Source: Lachnospiraceae bacterium (lineage in GTDB: Bacteria; Bacillota; Clostridia; Lachnospirales; Lachnospiraceae). From it: a stretch of DNA of 53,788 bases. This document shows positions 34,540-45,500 of this stretch, piece after piece; position 1 is the first letter of the stretch, and the number at the start of each line of letters is the position of its first letter. The position numbers and the translations under genes are program-made. The notes under the pieces are model-generated. The model worked only from the letters and a program-made list of their open reading frames with translations, was not told where the DNA came from and ran no database searches. The stretch is from positions 1 through 53,788 of the forward strand of contig JAGAMY010000017.1 in NCBI GenBank assembly GCA_017624495.1. The letters run 5' to 3'.

Positions 34540-35829
34540 ATGAATATTCGTTTTTATCATGCCAGAATACTTATTGTAAATGAGGAAAAACAGTTTTCTC
34601 TTATAGAAGGAGAACTTTGGGTAAAGGAAAATAGAATCGTTTATATCGGTGAAGGAACAGAAGTGGCAGATACAAAAGCTGCAGGCTGGGACAGAGAAAT
34701 TGATGTGAAAGGCAACGTTTTAATGCCCGGATTTAAAAATGCCCATACCCATACGGCAATGACTTTTTTACGCTCCTATGCAGATGACCTTCCCTTACAG
34801 GAATGGCTGCACAAACAGGTATTTCCCATGGAAGCAAAGCTTACCCATGAGGATATTTATGCCTTGTGCCGTCTGGGCATATTGGAATACTTAACAAGTG
34901 GAATTACCACAGGTTTTGATATGTATATAGACCCTGTTGCTATCGCAAAGGCATCTGCGGATTGTGGTTTTCGTATGCTGCAGACCAGCGGATTAAATGA
35001 CTTTACCCAGTCTTTAGAAGCAGTCGAAGAGCAGTTTTATGCGATTAATGCCATGAGTGAGCTGACAGGCTTTGTGCTGGGATTTCATGCGGAGTACACC
35101 ACAGGAAAGCCACTGTTAGAGGGAGTTGCTGCTTTGGCGCAGAAGCTAAAATCCCCGGTGTGGCTGCATAATGCAGAGACACAGAATGAAGTAAATGAAT
35201 GTAAAAAACGTTATGGCATGACACCAACGCAGATTACGGATGCGCTTGGCATGTATGCCTATGGCGGTGGTGGATACCATTGTATTTATTTTGAGGATAA
35301 GGATTTTGAAATCTATAAAAAAAGAGGACTTTCGGCTGTTACCTGTCCGGCTTCAAATTTGAAGCTTGCCAGTGGAATTGCTCCGGTAAAACGTTTTTTA
35401 GAAGAGGGTATTTCCATGGCAATCGGTACAGATGGTGCTGCCAGTAATAATTGTCTGGATATGTTTCGGGAAATGTTTTTAGTCAGTGGACTGGCAAAGG
35501 TGCGGCAGAAGGATGCATCCTGTGTATCCGCTGAGGATGTGCTTTATATGGCAACTACAGGAGGCGCAAGAGCCATGGGCTTAACCGACTGCGATGCTTT
35601 GGCAGTGGACAAAAAAGCAGACCTTATCATGATTGATATAAAACAGCCCAATATGCAGCCGGAGAATAATTTTGTGAAAAATATCGTTTATTCCGGCAGT
35701 AAGCAGAATGTTTTACTGACGATGATTGATGGAAAAATACTATATGAGAACAATGCATTTGCCATTGGCATAGATGTAGAAAAAATTTATGCAGAGGCGA
35801 ATGCAATTATCAGGAGGATGACAAAATGA
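34540..35829 (+). CDS. Amidohydrolase, adenosine/S-adenosylhomocysteine deaminase-like
   Basis: A 429-residue metal-dependent deaminase of the TRZ/ATZ group. Metal ligands are visible: NAHTHTAM (about 67-74), FHAEYTTG (about 183), WLHNAETQNEV (about 208) and the aspartate in GTDGAASNNCLDMFREM (about 305). Members deaminate adenosine, S-adenosylhomocysteine, methylthioadenosine or 5'-deoxyadenosine. Following a purine nucleoside phosphorylase, it would turn adenosine-type nucleosides into substrates for that enzyme. GGAGGTGGCC is the ribosome binding site. It overlaps the next gene by four bases (ATGA). Exact substrate is unknown. Confidence 0.87.
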   Translation: MNIRFYHARILIVNEEKQFSLIEGELWVKENRIVYIGEGTEVADTKAAGWDREIDVKGNVLMPGFKNAHTHTAMTFLRSYADDLPLQEWLHKQVFPMEAKLTHEDIYALCRLGILEYLTSGITTGFDMYIDPVAIAKASADCGFRMLQTSGLNDFTQSLEAVEEQFYAINAMSELTGFVLGFHAEYTTGKPLLEGVAALAQKLKSPVWLHNAETQNEVNECKKRYGMTPTQITDALGMYAYGGGGYHCIYFEDKDFEIYKKRGLSAVTCPASNLKLASGIAPVKRFLEEGISMAIGTDGAASNNCLDMFREMFLVSGLAKVRQKDASCVSAEDVLYMATTGGARAMGLTDCDALAVDKKADLIMIDIKQPNMQPENNFVKNIVYSGSKQNVLLTMIDGKILYENNAFAIGIDVEKIYAEANAIIRRMTK

Positions 35830-36575
35830 TAATTACATTTGTACATCACAGTTGTTTTGTGGTGGAAATGCAGGATAGAATGTTGATATTCGATTATTTT
35901 CGGAATGAAAATGTGAAGGGTTATGAATTTACCGGTGTATTGCCGGAATTTCCAACGGATAAGCCAATTTATGTCTTTTCCAGTCATTTTCATCAGGACC
36001 ATTTTGATTTGGAAATATTAAGATGGGCAGAGGAATATGCGAATATTCGCTATATTTTATCTAAGACCATTCGTTTAGGAGACAGATACCTGACACGAAA
36101 CGGAATTGACCCTAAAATAAAGGAAAAGATAACCTTTACGAAGCCGGACAAAAAATATTTTATAGATGATATGGAAATCAAAACCTTAAAGTCTACGGAT
36201 GTGGGCGTGGCATATTTAGTTTATGCAGAGGGGAAATGTATTTACCACGCCGGAGACTTGAATACATGGAAATGGGAAGGTGCCGGTGATTTGGTAAACG
36301 GCAAAGAAGAAAAAGCATTTAAACGAGAGATGCATAAGCTTGAAAAGGAAGAAATCGATGTGGCGTTTGTTGTGGTAGATTCCAGACAACAGCATTTTGC
36401 CACAGACGGACTGGATTATTATATGAAAAATATTGATGCAAAGGCAATTTTTCCTATGCATATGTGGCAGGACTATAGTCCGATTGCAAAATATAAGGCA
36501 AAAGCGACAAATGCAGCATTTTTAAGCCGTTTAGTGACAATTACAGGAGAAAACGAGGCATACGAGATATTATGA
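35826..36575 (+). CDS. Metallo-beta-lactamase-fold hydrolase
   Basis: A 249-residue protein of the MBL fold (UlaG/YcfH-like short type). HHSC near the start and SSHFHQDHFD (about 55-64) give the H-x-H-x-D-H zinc motif; HAGDLNTWKWEG near 142 and PMHMWQD near 218 supply further ligands. The substrate is unknown. It overlaps both neighbours by four bases, which ties its translation to the deaminase and rnhA. This position suggests a role in nucleotide or nucleoside turnover, which is inference. Confidence 0.85.
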   Translation: MIITFVHHSCFVVEMQDRMLIFDYFRNENVKGYEFTGVLPEFPTDKPIYVFSSHFHQDHFDLEILRWAEEYANIRYILSKTIRLGDRYLTRNGIDPKIKEKITFTKPDKKYFIDDMEIKTLKSTDVGVAYLVYAEGKCIYHAGDLNTWKWEGAGDLVNGKEEKAFKREMHKLEKEEIDVAFVVVDSRQQHFATDGLDYYMKNIDAKAIFPMHMWQDYSPIAKYKAKATNAAFLSRLVTITGENEAYEIL

Positions 36576-37051
36576 TGAAAGTAACGATTTATACCGATGG
36601 TGCAGCAAGAGGAAATCCCGATGGACCGGGAGGCTATGGTGCAGTACTTGAATATGTAGACAGCAAGGGAGAACTGCATGTAAAAGAAGTATCTGCAGGC
36701 TACAAAAAGACTACGAACAACCGTATGGAATTAATGGCAGTTATTCGTGCTTTGGAATGTTTAAATCGTCCCTGTCAGATTGATTTACATTCCGATTCAA
36801 AATATGTGATTGATGCCTTTAATCAGGGCTGGATTTATAGCTGGCTGAAAAAGGGCTGGAAAAAGTCGGACAATAAGCCGGTAAAAAATATTGACCTCTG
36901 GAAAAAGCTGTTAGAATTAAAACAGCCCCATGAGATTACCTTTCACTGGGTAAAGGGACATGACGGACATCCCCAGAATGAACGGTGTGATTTATTAGCG
37001 ACTACAGCGGCAGATGGAGGAAATCTTTTAGAGGATGTAGAATTACAGTAA
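36572..37051 (+). CDS. rnhA: Ribonuclease HI
   Basis: Cuts the RNA strand of RNA-DNA hybrids. The 159-residue protein has the complete active site: YTDGAARGNPDGPGGYG (first Asp near 8), NRMELMAVIRALE (Glu), SDSKYVIDAF (Asp) and WVKGHDGHPQNERCDLLA (His and last Asp). The basic handle region GWKKSDNKPVKN is present. It starts at an ATGATG that overlaps the stop of the MBL gene; the second ATG could equally be used. It ends 28 bases before an AraC regulator gene. Confidence 0.96.
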   Translation: MMKVTIYTDGAARGNPDGPGGYGAVLEYVDSKGELHVKEVSAGYKKTTNNRMELMAVIRALECLNRPCQIDLHSDSKYVIDAFNQGWIYSWLKKGWKKSDNKPVKNIDLWKKLLELKQPHEITFHWVKGHDGHPQNERCDLLATTAADGGNLLEDVELQ

Positions 37052-37079
37052 GCGAAGAACGCAAGAGGCAGGTGAGGAT

Positions 37080-38009
37080 ATGGAGCCAGGACGTGAGGAA
37101 ATCGTTGAATTCCGGTTTTATGAGATGCCGATAGGCAGATACGATTTGGCATTTACAGGGGATGATTGGAAGACCACATACAGGGCTGGTGAGCTGCATT
37201 TTCACAATTATTTTGAAATCGGCTACTGCCATGAGGGTGAGGGTATTGTCTATATGGGAAAGGACAAGCCGAAATATACAGGTGGCATGATTTCATTGAT
37301 TCCTGCAAATTTTGCCCATGCTGCGGATAGTATAGAGGGCGGAGTTTGTTTCTGGGAATGGCTTTTTGTGGATGTTATAGGTTTTTTGGAAGAATGTTAT
37401 AAGGATGAACCACAGTATAAACAGCAGGTTTTAGAAAAGCTTACAAGAGCACCACTGCTGATTTCGGTAGAAGAATATCCTGCATTAGCAGGGGTTATTC
37501 GTGCAATTTTAGAAGAAAACCGTAATCCGAAATCCTTAAGCAAAGAGGTGGTAAACGGATACCTGTATATTTTCGTGCAGGAGCTTTTAAGGCTGAATGA
37601 AAGCATTGCATATACCAATACGGAATGGAATCTGCATACAGATAAAATCCGCGCTGCATTAATATATGTAGACATGCATTACAGTGAAGAAATAAAAATT
37701 GAACAGTTAGCGGAAGTCTGCAATATCAGTGTGCCATATTTTCGTAAATTATTTGTAAAATGTATGAAAGTGACACCGCTAGAGTATGTGAATATAGTCC
37801 GTATCCAGAAGGCATGTGGATTTTTGTTAAAGGAAGATATACCTGTGAATCTGTTAGCCTGGAAGGTAGGATTTACCTCTGTTTCCACCTTTGAGCGAAA
37901 TTTTAAAAAAGTAGTCGGGGAAACACCAAAGCAATGGAAATTAAAGGGCATGGGTGAAAAGGAATATGTTACCTACCAGACGAAGGTTTTAAAAGGATGG
38001 ACAAAATAA
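37080..38009 (+). CDS. AraC-family regulator with N-terminal cupin (paralog A)
   Basis: A 309-residue regulator with N-terminal cupin sensing domain (LHFHNYFEIGYCHEGEG near 40, MISLIPANFAHAAD near 72) and a C-terminal double helix-turn-helix (about 200-300) ending AWKVGFTSVSTFERNFKKVVGETPKQWK. It shares its FYEM start, the FHNYxEIGYCHxGEG segment and a VLKGW end with the AraC protein at 47792, so the two are paralogs. GGTGAGGAT precedes the ATG. It is followed by two secreted proteins and an AAA-like protein, which are the likely targets. Confidence 0.88.
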   Translation: MEPGREEIVEFRFYEMPIGRYDLAFTGDDWKTTYRAGELHFHNYFEIGYCHEGEGIVYMGKDKPKYTGGMISLIPANFAHAADSIEGGVCFWEWLFVDVIGFLEECYKDEPQYKQQVLEKLTRAPLLISVEEYPALAGVIRAILEENRNPKSLSKEVVNGYLYIFVQELLRLNESIAYTNTEWNLHTDKIRAALIYVDMHYSEEIKIEQLAEVCNISVPYFRKLFVKCMKVTPLEYVNIVRIQKACGFLLKEDIPVNLLAWKVGFTSVSTFERNFKKVVGETPKQWKLKGMGEKEYVTYQTKVLKGWTK

Positions 38010-38026
38010 TAGTACCATCGGGCAAC

Positions 38027-38055
38027 TTGTGAAAGTTTAAATCTCCTTATATAAT
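38027..38055 (+). promoter_or_regulatory. Promoter of the fibronectin type III gene
   Basis: TTGTGA (38027-38032), 17-base spacer, TATAAT (38050-38055); the start codon lies 34 bases further. Confidence 0.65.
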
Positions 38056-38088
38056 GGGAAATACAGGAAAAAGAAAAGGAGATTAAAA

Positions 38089-39390
38089 ATGAAAGCAATG
38101 ATAAGAAACAAATTTGCGCATGCATTTTTAGCATTAGCCATGGTATTTGGCATGATGTTTATGTTTGAAACAGATGCAAGTGCAGCGACACCGGCACCGA
38201 CAGGAGTAAAGCAGATAAGTGCAGGTGAATCATCTGTTGAAATTGGCTGGGATGCTGTATTTGGTGATAATATGTGGTATTACTGGAGAATCAGTGATAA
38301 CAGTGCATTTACATCTTTTAGAAGTGACGAGGAAAATTCTATTAGAAGTAGTGACTGCAAAGTAAATATCTATGGTTTACAGGCTGGAAAAACCTATTAT
38401 GTGCAGGTAGGTACGTCCGCAACCCATGATTATGATGCGGCTCCGGCAGATACTACATGGTCACAGGTAATTGAAGTACTTACTGTACCGGATGAGGTGG
38501 TATCTGAGTCTATTCTGTTTACAGATGCGACAGAAACGAGTGTATCCGTTGCGTGGACACCGGTAGAGGGTGCAACCCACTATACCGTAAATTACTGGAG
38601 AAGTGGAGAAAATGAAGATACATGCAGTTCTACAGTAGTAACAACTGCAGCGGCAGTATTGACAGGTCTTGCACAGAATACGGAATATACCATTAGCGTA
38701 TATCCATATCGTACTAACGGTGTATTTACGGCAAAACAGGATTGGGGCAGACGTATATTTAACGTGCCGACATTACCAACAAAGGTCACAGGCCTAGACT
38801 GTACATATTTTAATCCGTATACCAAAAAGGGAAATATAACTCTTGACTGGGATAAAAATCCGGTTGCAGATGGTTACAAATATGAAATTTATAAATATAA
38901 TGGAAAGAAACCTTTGATTACAGGAACGTATTCTTCCGACTGGTCATCTGTGGATAATAGTAAGTTAAAAACAAATCAGGTGTATAGAGTTCGTGTTTGC
39001 GGATATGTATGTACAACAGATAACCAGATGAAATATGGTCAATGGTCTGACTGTGATTATATCAGCCGTTGTGTTGCAACAGGTACAAAGTTAAAAAAAG
39101 TATCCGGCAATAAAATCAAAGCAAGCTGGAAAAAAGTACAGGGTGCAACAGGTTACAATGTGTATATTGCATCAAAATCCGATGGAAAATATAAGAAGGT
39201 AGGTAGTACCAAAAAAACAAATTATACATTTAAAAGAAATATGAATAAAAGTGGATATGTATATGTAAGAATTTTACCATATTATAAAAAAGGTAAGAAA
39301 ACATATCCTGCAACTGTAAATGCTAAGTATCAGCATTCTGCATATGCGCATTATTACAGCAGTGGACGAATTTATACATATGATTACTAA
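38089..39390 (+). CDS. Secreted fibronectin type III repeat protein
   Basis: A 433-residue secreted protein. The first 32 residues are a signal peptide (basic start, hydrophobic core, cut near ASA-A). Three to four fibronectin type III domains follow, roughly at 35-135, 138-232, 233-325 and 330-415, with patterns like VSVAWTPVEGATHYTVNYW and KIKASWKKVQGATGYNVYI. The C-terminus is tyrosine-rich (AHYYSSGRIYTYDY) and has no LPxTG or membrane anchor. No catalytic domain is seen; it may bind polymers or act as a cell-wall adhesin. AAAAGGAGATT precedes the ATG. It stands between the AraC gene and the giant glycosidase. Confidence 0.85.
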   Translation: MKAMIRNKFAHAFLALAMVFGMMFMFETDASAATPAPTGVKQISAGESSVEIGWDAVFGDNMWYYWRISDNSAFTSFRSDEENSIRSSDCKVNIYGLQAGKTYYVQVGTSATHDYDAAPADTTWSQVIEVLTVPDEVVSESILFTDATETSVSVAWTPVEGATHYTVNYWRSGENEDTCSSTVVTTAAAVLTGLAQNTEYTISVYPYRTNGVFTAKQDWGRRIFNVPTLPTKVTGLDCTYFNPYTKKGNITLDWDKNPVADGYKYEIYKYNGKKPLITGTYSSDWSSVDNSKLKTNQVYRVRVCGYVCTTDNQMKYGQWSDCDYISRCVATGTKLKKVSGNKIKASWKKVQGATGYNVYIASKSDGKYKKVGSTKKTNYTFKRNMNKSGYVYVRILPYYKKGKKTYPATVNAKYQHSAYAHYYSSGRIYTYDY

Positions 39391-39400
39391 GATTTAAAAG

Positions 39401-39449
39401 AAAAATAAGCATTTTCGATTTTAAGAGAATCGAAAATGCTTATTTTTTT
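39401..39449 (+). terminator. Strong intrinsic terminator
   Basis: A perfect 17-bp stem: AATAAGCATTTTCGATT (39404-39420) with AATCGAAAATGCTTATT (39428-39444), then T. It is nearly symmetric and could stop transcription both ways. Confidence 0.92.
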
Positions 39450-39527
39450 GTCATAAATGCAGACACATGCCTGTTTTTATAGGGTAATATGATAATTGAA
39501 AATGATAAAAACTATTGGAGGGAAAAT

Positions 39528-42500
39528 ATGAGAAAAAAACTTTTATCACTGGTTTTGTGTGCGGCAATGTGTATGACAAGCCTTTTGCCCGCAATACCGG
39601 AAAACGTAAAAGCAGCAGAAACTGAGAACACCAAAGTTCATGTATATGCAGAGACTCCGGGCGATGTGGAGTCATCAAAATATACCATGACAGCCAACGG
39701 AACAGAAGTTCCGGTGATTAAGTATGGTGCAAATGGCAACAACTTTGACATTGCCCGTTTCGCATCTGATGATGCTACACCGGAATATACGGTAACTGTA
39801 GCCAATGAAACCATTGAGTCAGTAGCCGTATACCCGGAAAGATATTACGCAAAAGACAGTCTTGTGGTAAGTGAGGATAAGCATAGCGTAACGTTTACTA
39901 TGTCGGAAAATCTTCGTTATGCCTTTGTGATGATTAATGGCGGTCCGGCGGATCAGGCAGGAAAACCATATTTAGCAATTATCAATGACCCAATGGAAAA
40001 GGAAGAGGATATTCCAAGCTTAGAGGATGCAAATGTATTAAATGCAAAAACCTTTATGGAAAAGTATCTGGAAGAACATCCAAACAGTGAAGTGCAGGTG
40101 GCAGAACCGGCGGATACTACCAGCGGTGGAACTACATATGAAGCAGGTGAACTTGTAGCAATTGATACAAAGGATGTAAGATTTCCGGATAAGCGTCTGA
40201 TAGCAGAGGATGATATGACCCATGCTTTACAGGCAGCTTTGGATGAAATTTACGAAGAAAATTCACCTTATGATACATTATATTTTCCGGCAGGCACCTA
40301 TACATGGTCTGGTCTTGAAATCCGTGACCGTAAAGGAAAAGATGTTACCATTTATGTAGAAGAAGGAGCCCTTTTAAAGAACCGTATACAGGAATGTATG
40401 CAGGCAATGGAGCCGGCAATCGGTATCTGGGATTCAGAAGATATTACCATTTCCGGTAGAGGAATCTTTGATGGAAATGGTGTGGAAAACTACAAAAAAG
40501 ACCGTCATGATGCAAAAGACAGTTGTCATCAGGGTGGTGTCATGATTGTACGTTCTTCGAATATTACCTTTAACGATACCTATGTAAGGGATGCAAAACA
40601 GTGGAACTGGGAATCCCATGGAAGCAAAAACTGTACATTGAACAATATCAAAGGTCTTACTCCGTACAATCAGCCATGGGTAGATGGACTGGATATGGCA
40701 AGTGCGCAGGATTTAACCATTAACGGAGCAATTACACTGGGAAATGATGATAATTTTGCCAGTGGACATTACAATCCAAGTGATGGTTTTCCAAATACCG
40801 TACCAGGGTTTGACCAGTATAATAGTGATTGTCTGGAATGGGATACAGAGGATTCAAAAAATGTATCCGTAAGCAATACTATAGGCTGGAGTTATGAGGG
40901 TGGAAATGGTATCCGTATGGGACACAATACATATGACCATAAAATGATAAATTACTCCTTTAACAATGTAAATACCACGAATTTTAAAGGTGGAGGCAAT
41001 GGTATTACCGTACAGAATGGATTGGGAAATAAACATCCATATCCATACTATGAAAATATTACCTTTACAAACTGCTCTTTTGATACCACAAGAGTAGGTA
41101 CAAATATCAATATTCATGGATTAGATACAGAAAATAAAATCGGAACAGTAACCTTAGAGAACTGCTGGTTTTCGAATGGTGCAAACAACAGTTATATTGA
41201 ATATGTAGATACCCTTACAGTGAATGATTTATATGTAGGCGGTGATGTAACGTTAAGCAGTCAGGCAAAGCTTACAGCAACAGATGTTAACACAGAAAAC
41301 TATGACTGGATTATCAATGAAGCACCTGTGTATACATCCCCGGCACAGGATGCATTTCTGGTAAAAACAGAAGAAACCCTTGCATTTACCGTAGCAGCAA
41401 CAGACAGTGATGCAGGTGAAGAGGAAAGCGTAAGTCTTTCTGTAAAAGAAGATACGTTACCGGAAGGTGCAGTCTTTGATGCAGCTACAGGTGCATTTAG
41501 CTGGACTCCGGCAGAAGCGCAGGTGGGTTCCTATACAGTGACATTTGTGGCAGCAGATGTACACGAAGCAAGAGAGAAAACTATTCAGATAGAAGTAAAA
41601 TCTTCTAAGTACAATACGGTTTCAGTGACAGTAGAAGAAGATGCGACTGTAAAAGCATGGAAAACAGAGAAAACCGGCAATTATGGAACATTAGATTATA
41701 TTCGTACATTGCGTATGGGAGCTTCTCTTAATGAGGATTCTACGGTAGGTATGTTCGGTGAAGGTGCTGGCACAAGTACAAGTGACACCAAGGATGCAAA
41801 AATATCCTTCTTATCTTTTGATGCAGCCACCATGCTTGGATATAAGGAGAATTTGCAGAAAGCAGAGTTAGTGCTGACATATATTGGCAGACGAGAAAGT
41901 ACAAAAACAGGAGAAGATAAGATTTTAGCAGCAGCCGTAGATGGTGCATGGACAGAAAGTGAAATGACATGGAATACCATGCCGGTTATAGATACAACAG
42001 TTGTTAAGAGCTCTAATGCCTTTGCTGTAGATGGCAATGACGTGGTTATGGCGCAGGATGAGAAATACGCAGCAAGTCAGGCAATCGATGGTACAAAAGT
42101 AAAAATTGATGTTACGGATTTTGTAAAAGCATTAGAAGAGGATGAAGAAACATTAAGTCTTGCTATTTGTGATGAAAATGGCTGGGAGCTTGCATTTGTA
42201 AGTAAAGAAGGCGTTACGAACATGACAAATGCCACAGCAGACATGGTCCCAGTGATTGAATTAACGGTAGATGCTAAGGCAGTAAATGCAAATCGCACAG
42301 ATATTGCACAAAATACAATCACAGCTACGGCAGACAGTGCGCAGGAAGCAGCAGCAAATGCCGTAGATGGAGATACTTCTACAAAGTGGCATACTTCCTG
42401 GACAACAGGACATACGGTAGTGCCATTATCCATCGTATTAGAGTTAGATACCATTTATGAAGATTTGACACAGCTTCGTTACCTGCCAAGACAGGATAAG

Positions 42501-45500
42501 AAAAAAGAAGATTACCAGTGGAATGGTGATATTTTAAACTATGAAATTTATGTGAGTGCTACGAATACAGAGGATGCAAGTTTTACAAAAGTAGCAGAAG
42601 GTACATGGGCAGAGGATAAGGAAGAAAAAAGCGCAACTTTTGCTCCGGTAGCTGCAAAATATGTGAAGTTAACAGCTACCCATACAAAGGGAAATAACGC
42701 AAATGAACATGACCAGTATGCTTCCGCAGCAGAAATCAACTTAGCGGTTGGTGGAAAAGTAGATATTGCAGCAGAAAAAGCAAAACTTTCCTCTGCAATT
42801 ACAGCAGCCGAAAGCTATTTAGCAGATACAGACAAAGAGGAAACAGAATTAACGGTATTAAACAGCTTACTTACAGCAGCAAAAGCACTTGCAGAAAATG
42901 CTTATGCCGTTGAAGAAGAAGTAAAAGCCATAGCAGAAGAACTATCAGCAGAAACCAAGCGTTTAGATGAAAATCTTCCGGCAGTGGTATATGACAGTTT
43001 TGCGCCAAATGCCCAGTGGTTAGACAACAATGGTGAAATGATTCAGGCACATGGCGGAGAAGTTATGTGGGATGAAAATACACAGAAATACTACTGGTAT
43101 GGTGAAAATAAAGGAGAAGATAAGACCTCTACAGGCGGTATTGTAGCTATCGGTGTTTCCTGTTATTCTTCTACAGATTTATATAACTGGAAATATGAAG
43201 GCATGGCTCTTCCGGTATTTAATAACCCGACATTCTTAACAGAAGGAGAAGCCACAGCGGATACACCACTGTATTTAGCAGAATCTTCTGCAGAATATCA
43301 GGCAGCAAAAGAAGCTGGTCTTGCAGTATCCGAATACGATACTTTAGAAAAATACAATACAGCGGCAAGAATTGAAGCATTTAATGCTCTTTATGCAGAT
43401 GCCACTGCAGCAGAAAAACAGGATTTATATAACAAATTAAACTGGAACTGCGTCATGGAGCGTCCAAAGGTTATCTATAATAAGAAAAATAATAACTATG
43501 TTATGTGGTTTCACAAAGATGGCGAAGGTATCGGTACATACGACCTTGCACAGACAGGTATTGCCGTCAGTGATTCACCGACAGGTCCATTTAAACTCAT
43601 TGACACGATTAATCCAAATGGATTTGAAAGTCGTGATATGACATTGTTTGTGGATGATGATGAGAATCAAACAGCGTACCTGCTTCATTCATCAGAAGAT
43701 AACTGGACCATGTATATTGCAGAGTTAAATGCAGATTATACAGGATTAACAGGATTATACAGCCGTAACTATGTAGATAAAGGCGGAAGCAAAGGTGTTT
43801 ACGCAAGAGAAGCTCCGGCAATCTTTAAAGAAGACGGTAAATACTATGTGATTACTTCCGGCTGTACAGGCTGGGACCCAAACCAGATGGGCTACTCCGT
43901 GACAGATGATATTCGTATGGGTATGTCCGAAGATGGTGGCAACGGACCATTCCAGATGAGCAATTTACAGAATCCATGCGTAGGTACAAATGGCAACATT
44001 TCCTTTGGCGGTCAGAGTACATATGTCCTTCCGGTAAAGGGAAAAGATGGCTGTTATATCTATATGGGAGATAAATGGAATAAGAACAACTTAAAGGATT
44101 CAAGATACCAGTGGCTGCCAATTCAGATAGACAGCGAAAATGCTGTACTTACCATTTCATGGAGTGATACATGGACTTTAGAAGATTTTGATTCCTTAAA
44201 TAGTGAAGAAAGAATCACGTTAAATCGTACCGTAAAAGATGCAAAAGCGTTATCCGCAGCAGACTATGATTTTGGACAGAAACGCTGGGAGGATTTACAG
44301 ACACTTATTGCAGAAGCAGAGAACCTTTCTTATAGTGCAGATACAGAAGATGTAGAAGGTTTAGAAACAGCAATTACCACAGCGGTTGCCGCTATAAAGA
44401 AATGGAGCGTTTTAGATGCAGCATTAGCAGAAGTAGAAAACAGAGCGGAAGCAGTATATACGGTAGAAAGCTGGGAAGCTGTGGAAAAAGCATATGATGC
44501 AGCAAATGCTTTAACGGATGCGGCAACAGAGGAAGAAATTGCAAATGCAGCAAAAGCAATCACAGATGCGGTGGCATTATTGGTTACCATAGAAGTAGAA
44601 ACAGAAGAAATCAGTCTGATTGGAAAAACAATTACAACCGACTCTTATCAGTCGGGAAATGAAGCAGTTCATGCAATTGATGGCAATAGTGAAACTATCT
44701 GGCACAGTGCATGGAGTGGAGCGGTTACACCAATGCCACACAGCCTTACCATTGATTTAGGAAAATCCTATGAGAATTTATATCAGTTAAATTATCTGCC
44801 AAGACAGGATAAGGACAGCAATGGTATTGCTACCGCATATACAATTCTCGTCAGCAATGCAGATAAAGCAATTGGTGAACTGACAGATGCTGATTTTACA
44901 GCAGTAAGAAGCGGCACCTGGGCAGAAGATAAAGAAGAAAAGGTTTCAGAATTCCGTACGGATGGCGCAGCCAGATTCATTCGTTTAGAAATCGTGGCAG
45001 GTGTTGGTGACTATGCATCCGCAGCAGAATTGAAATTATTTACAGGTACTGTAAAAACTGACGACGGAAACAAAGACGACGACGGAAACAAAGATGACGG
45101 CGGAAATAAAGACGACGACGGAAATAAAGACGACGACGGAAACAAAGACGACGACGAAAACAAAGACGACGATGGAAACAAAGACGACGACGGAAACAAA
45201 GATGACGGCGGAAATAAGATTCCGGACGATAATGCAGGTGGCGCACAGACCCCGCAAAATCCGCAGAATCCGGAAAAACCACAGGAAGTAAAAGTAACCC
45301 AAATTTCCATCCATGCAGAATCTAAAAAGATTGCCGCAGGTAAGAGTGTAAAATTAAGTACAGCAGTATTACCTGCAAATGCAGATAATCAGCAGGTGGA
45401 ATGGAGTTCCTCCAATCCGAAGTTTGCTACGGTAAATGCATCCGGTGTAGTAAAGACAACAAAGGCGGGAAAAGGCAAAACCGTTACCATTACTGCAACT

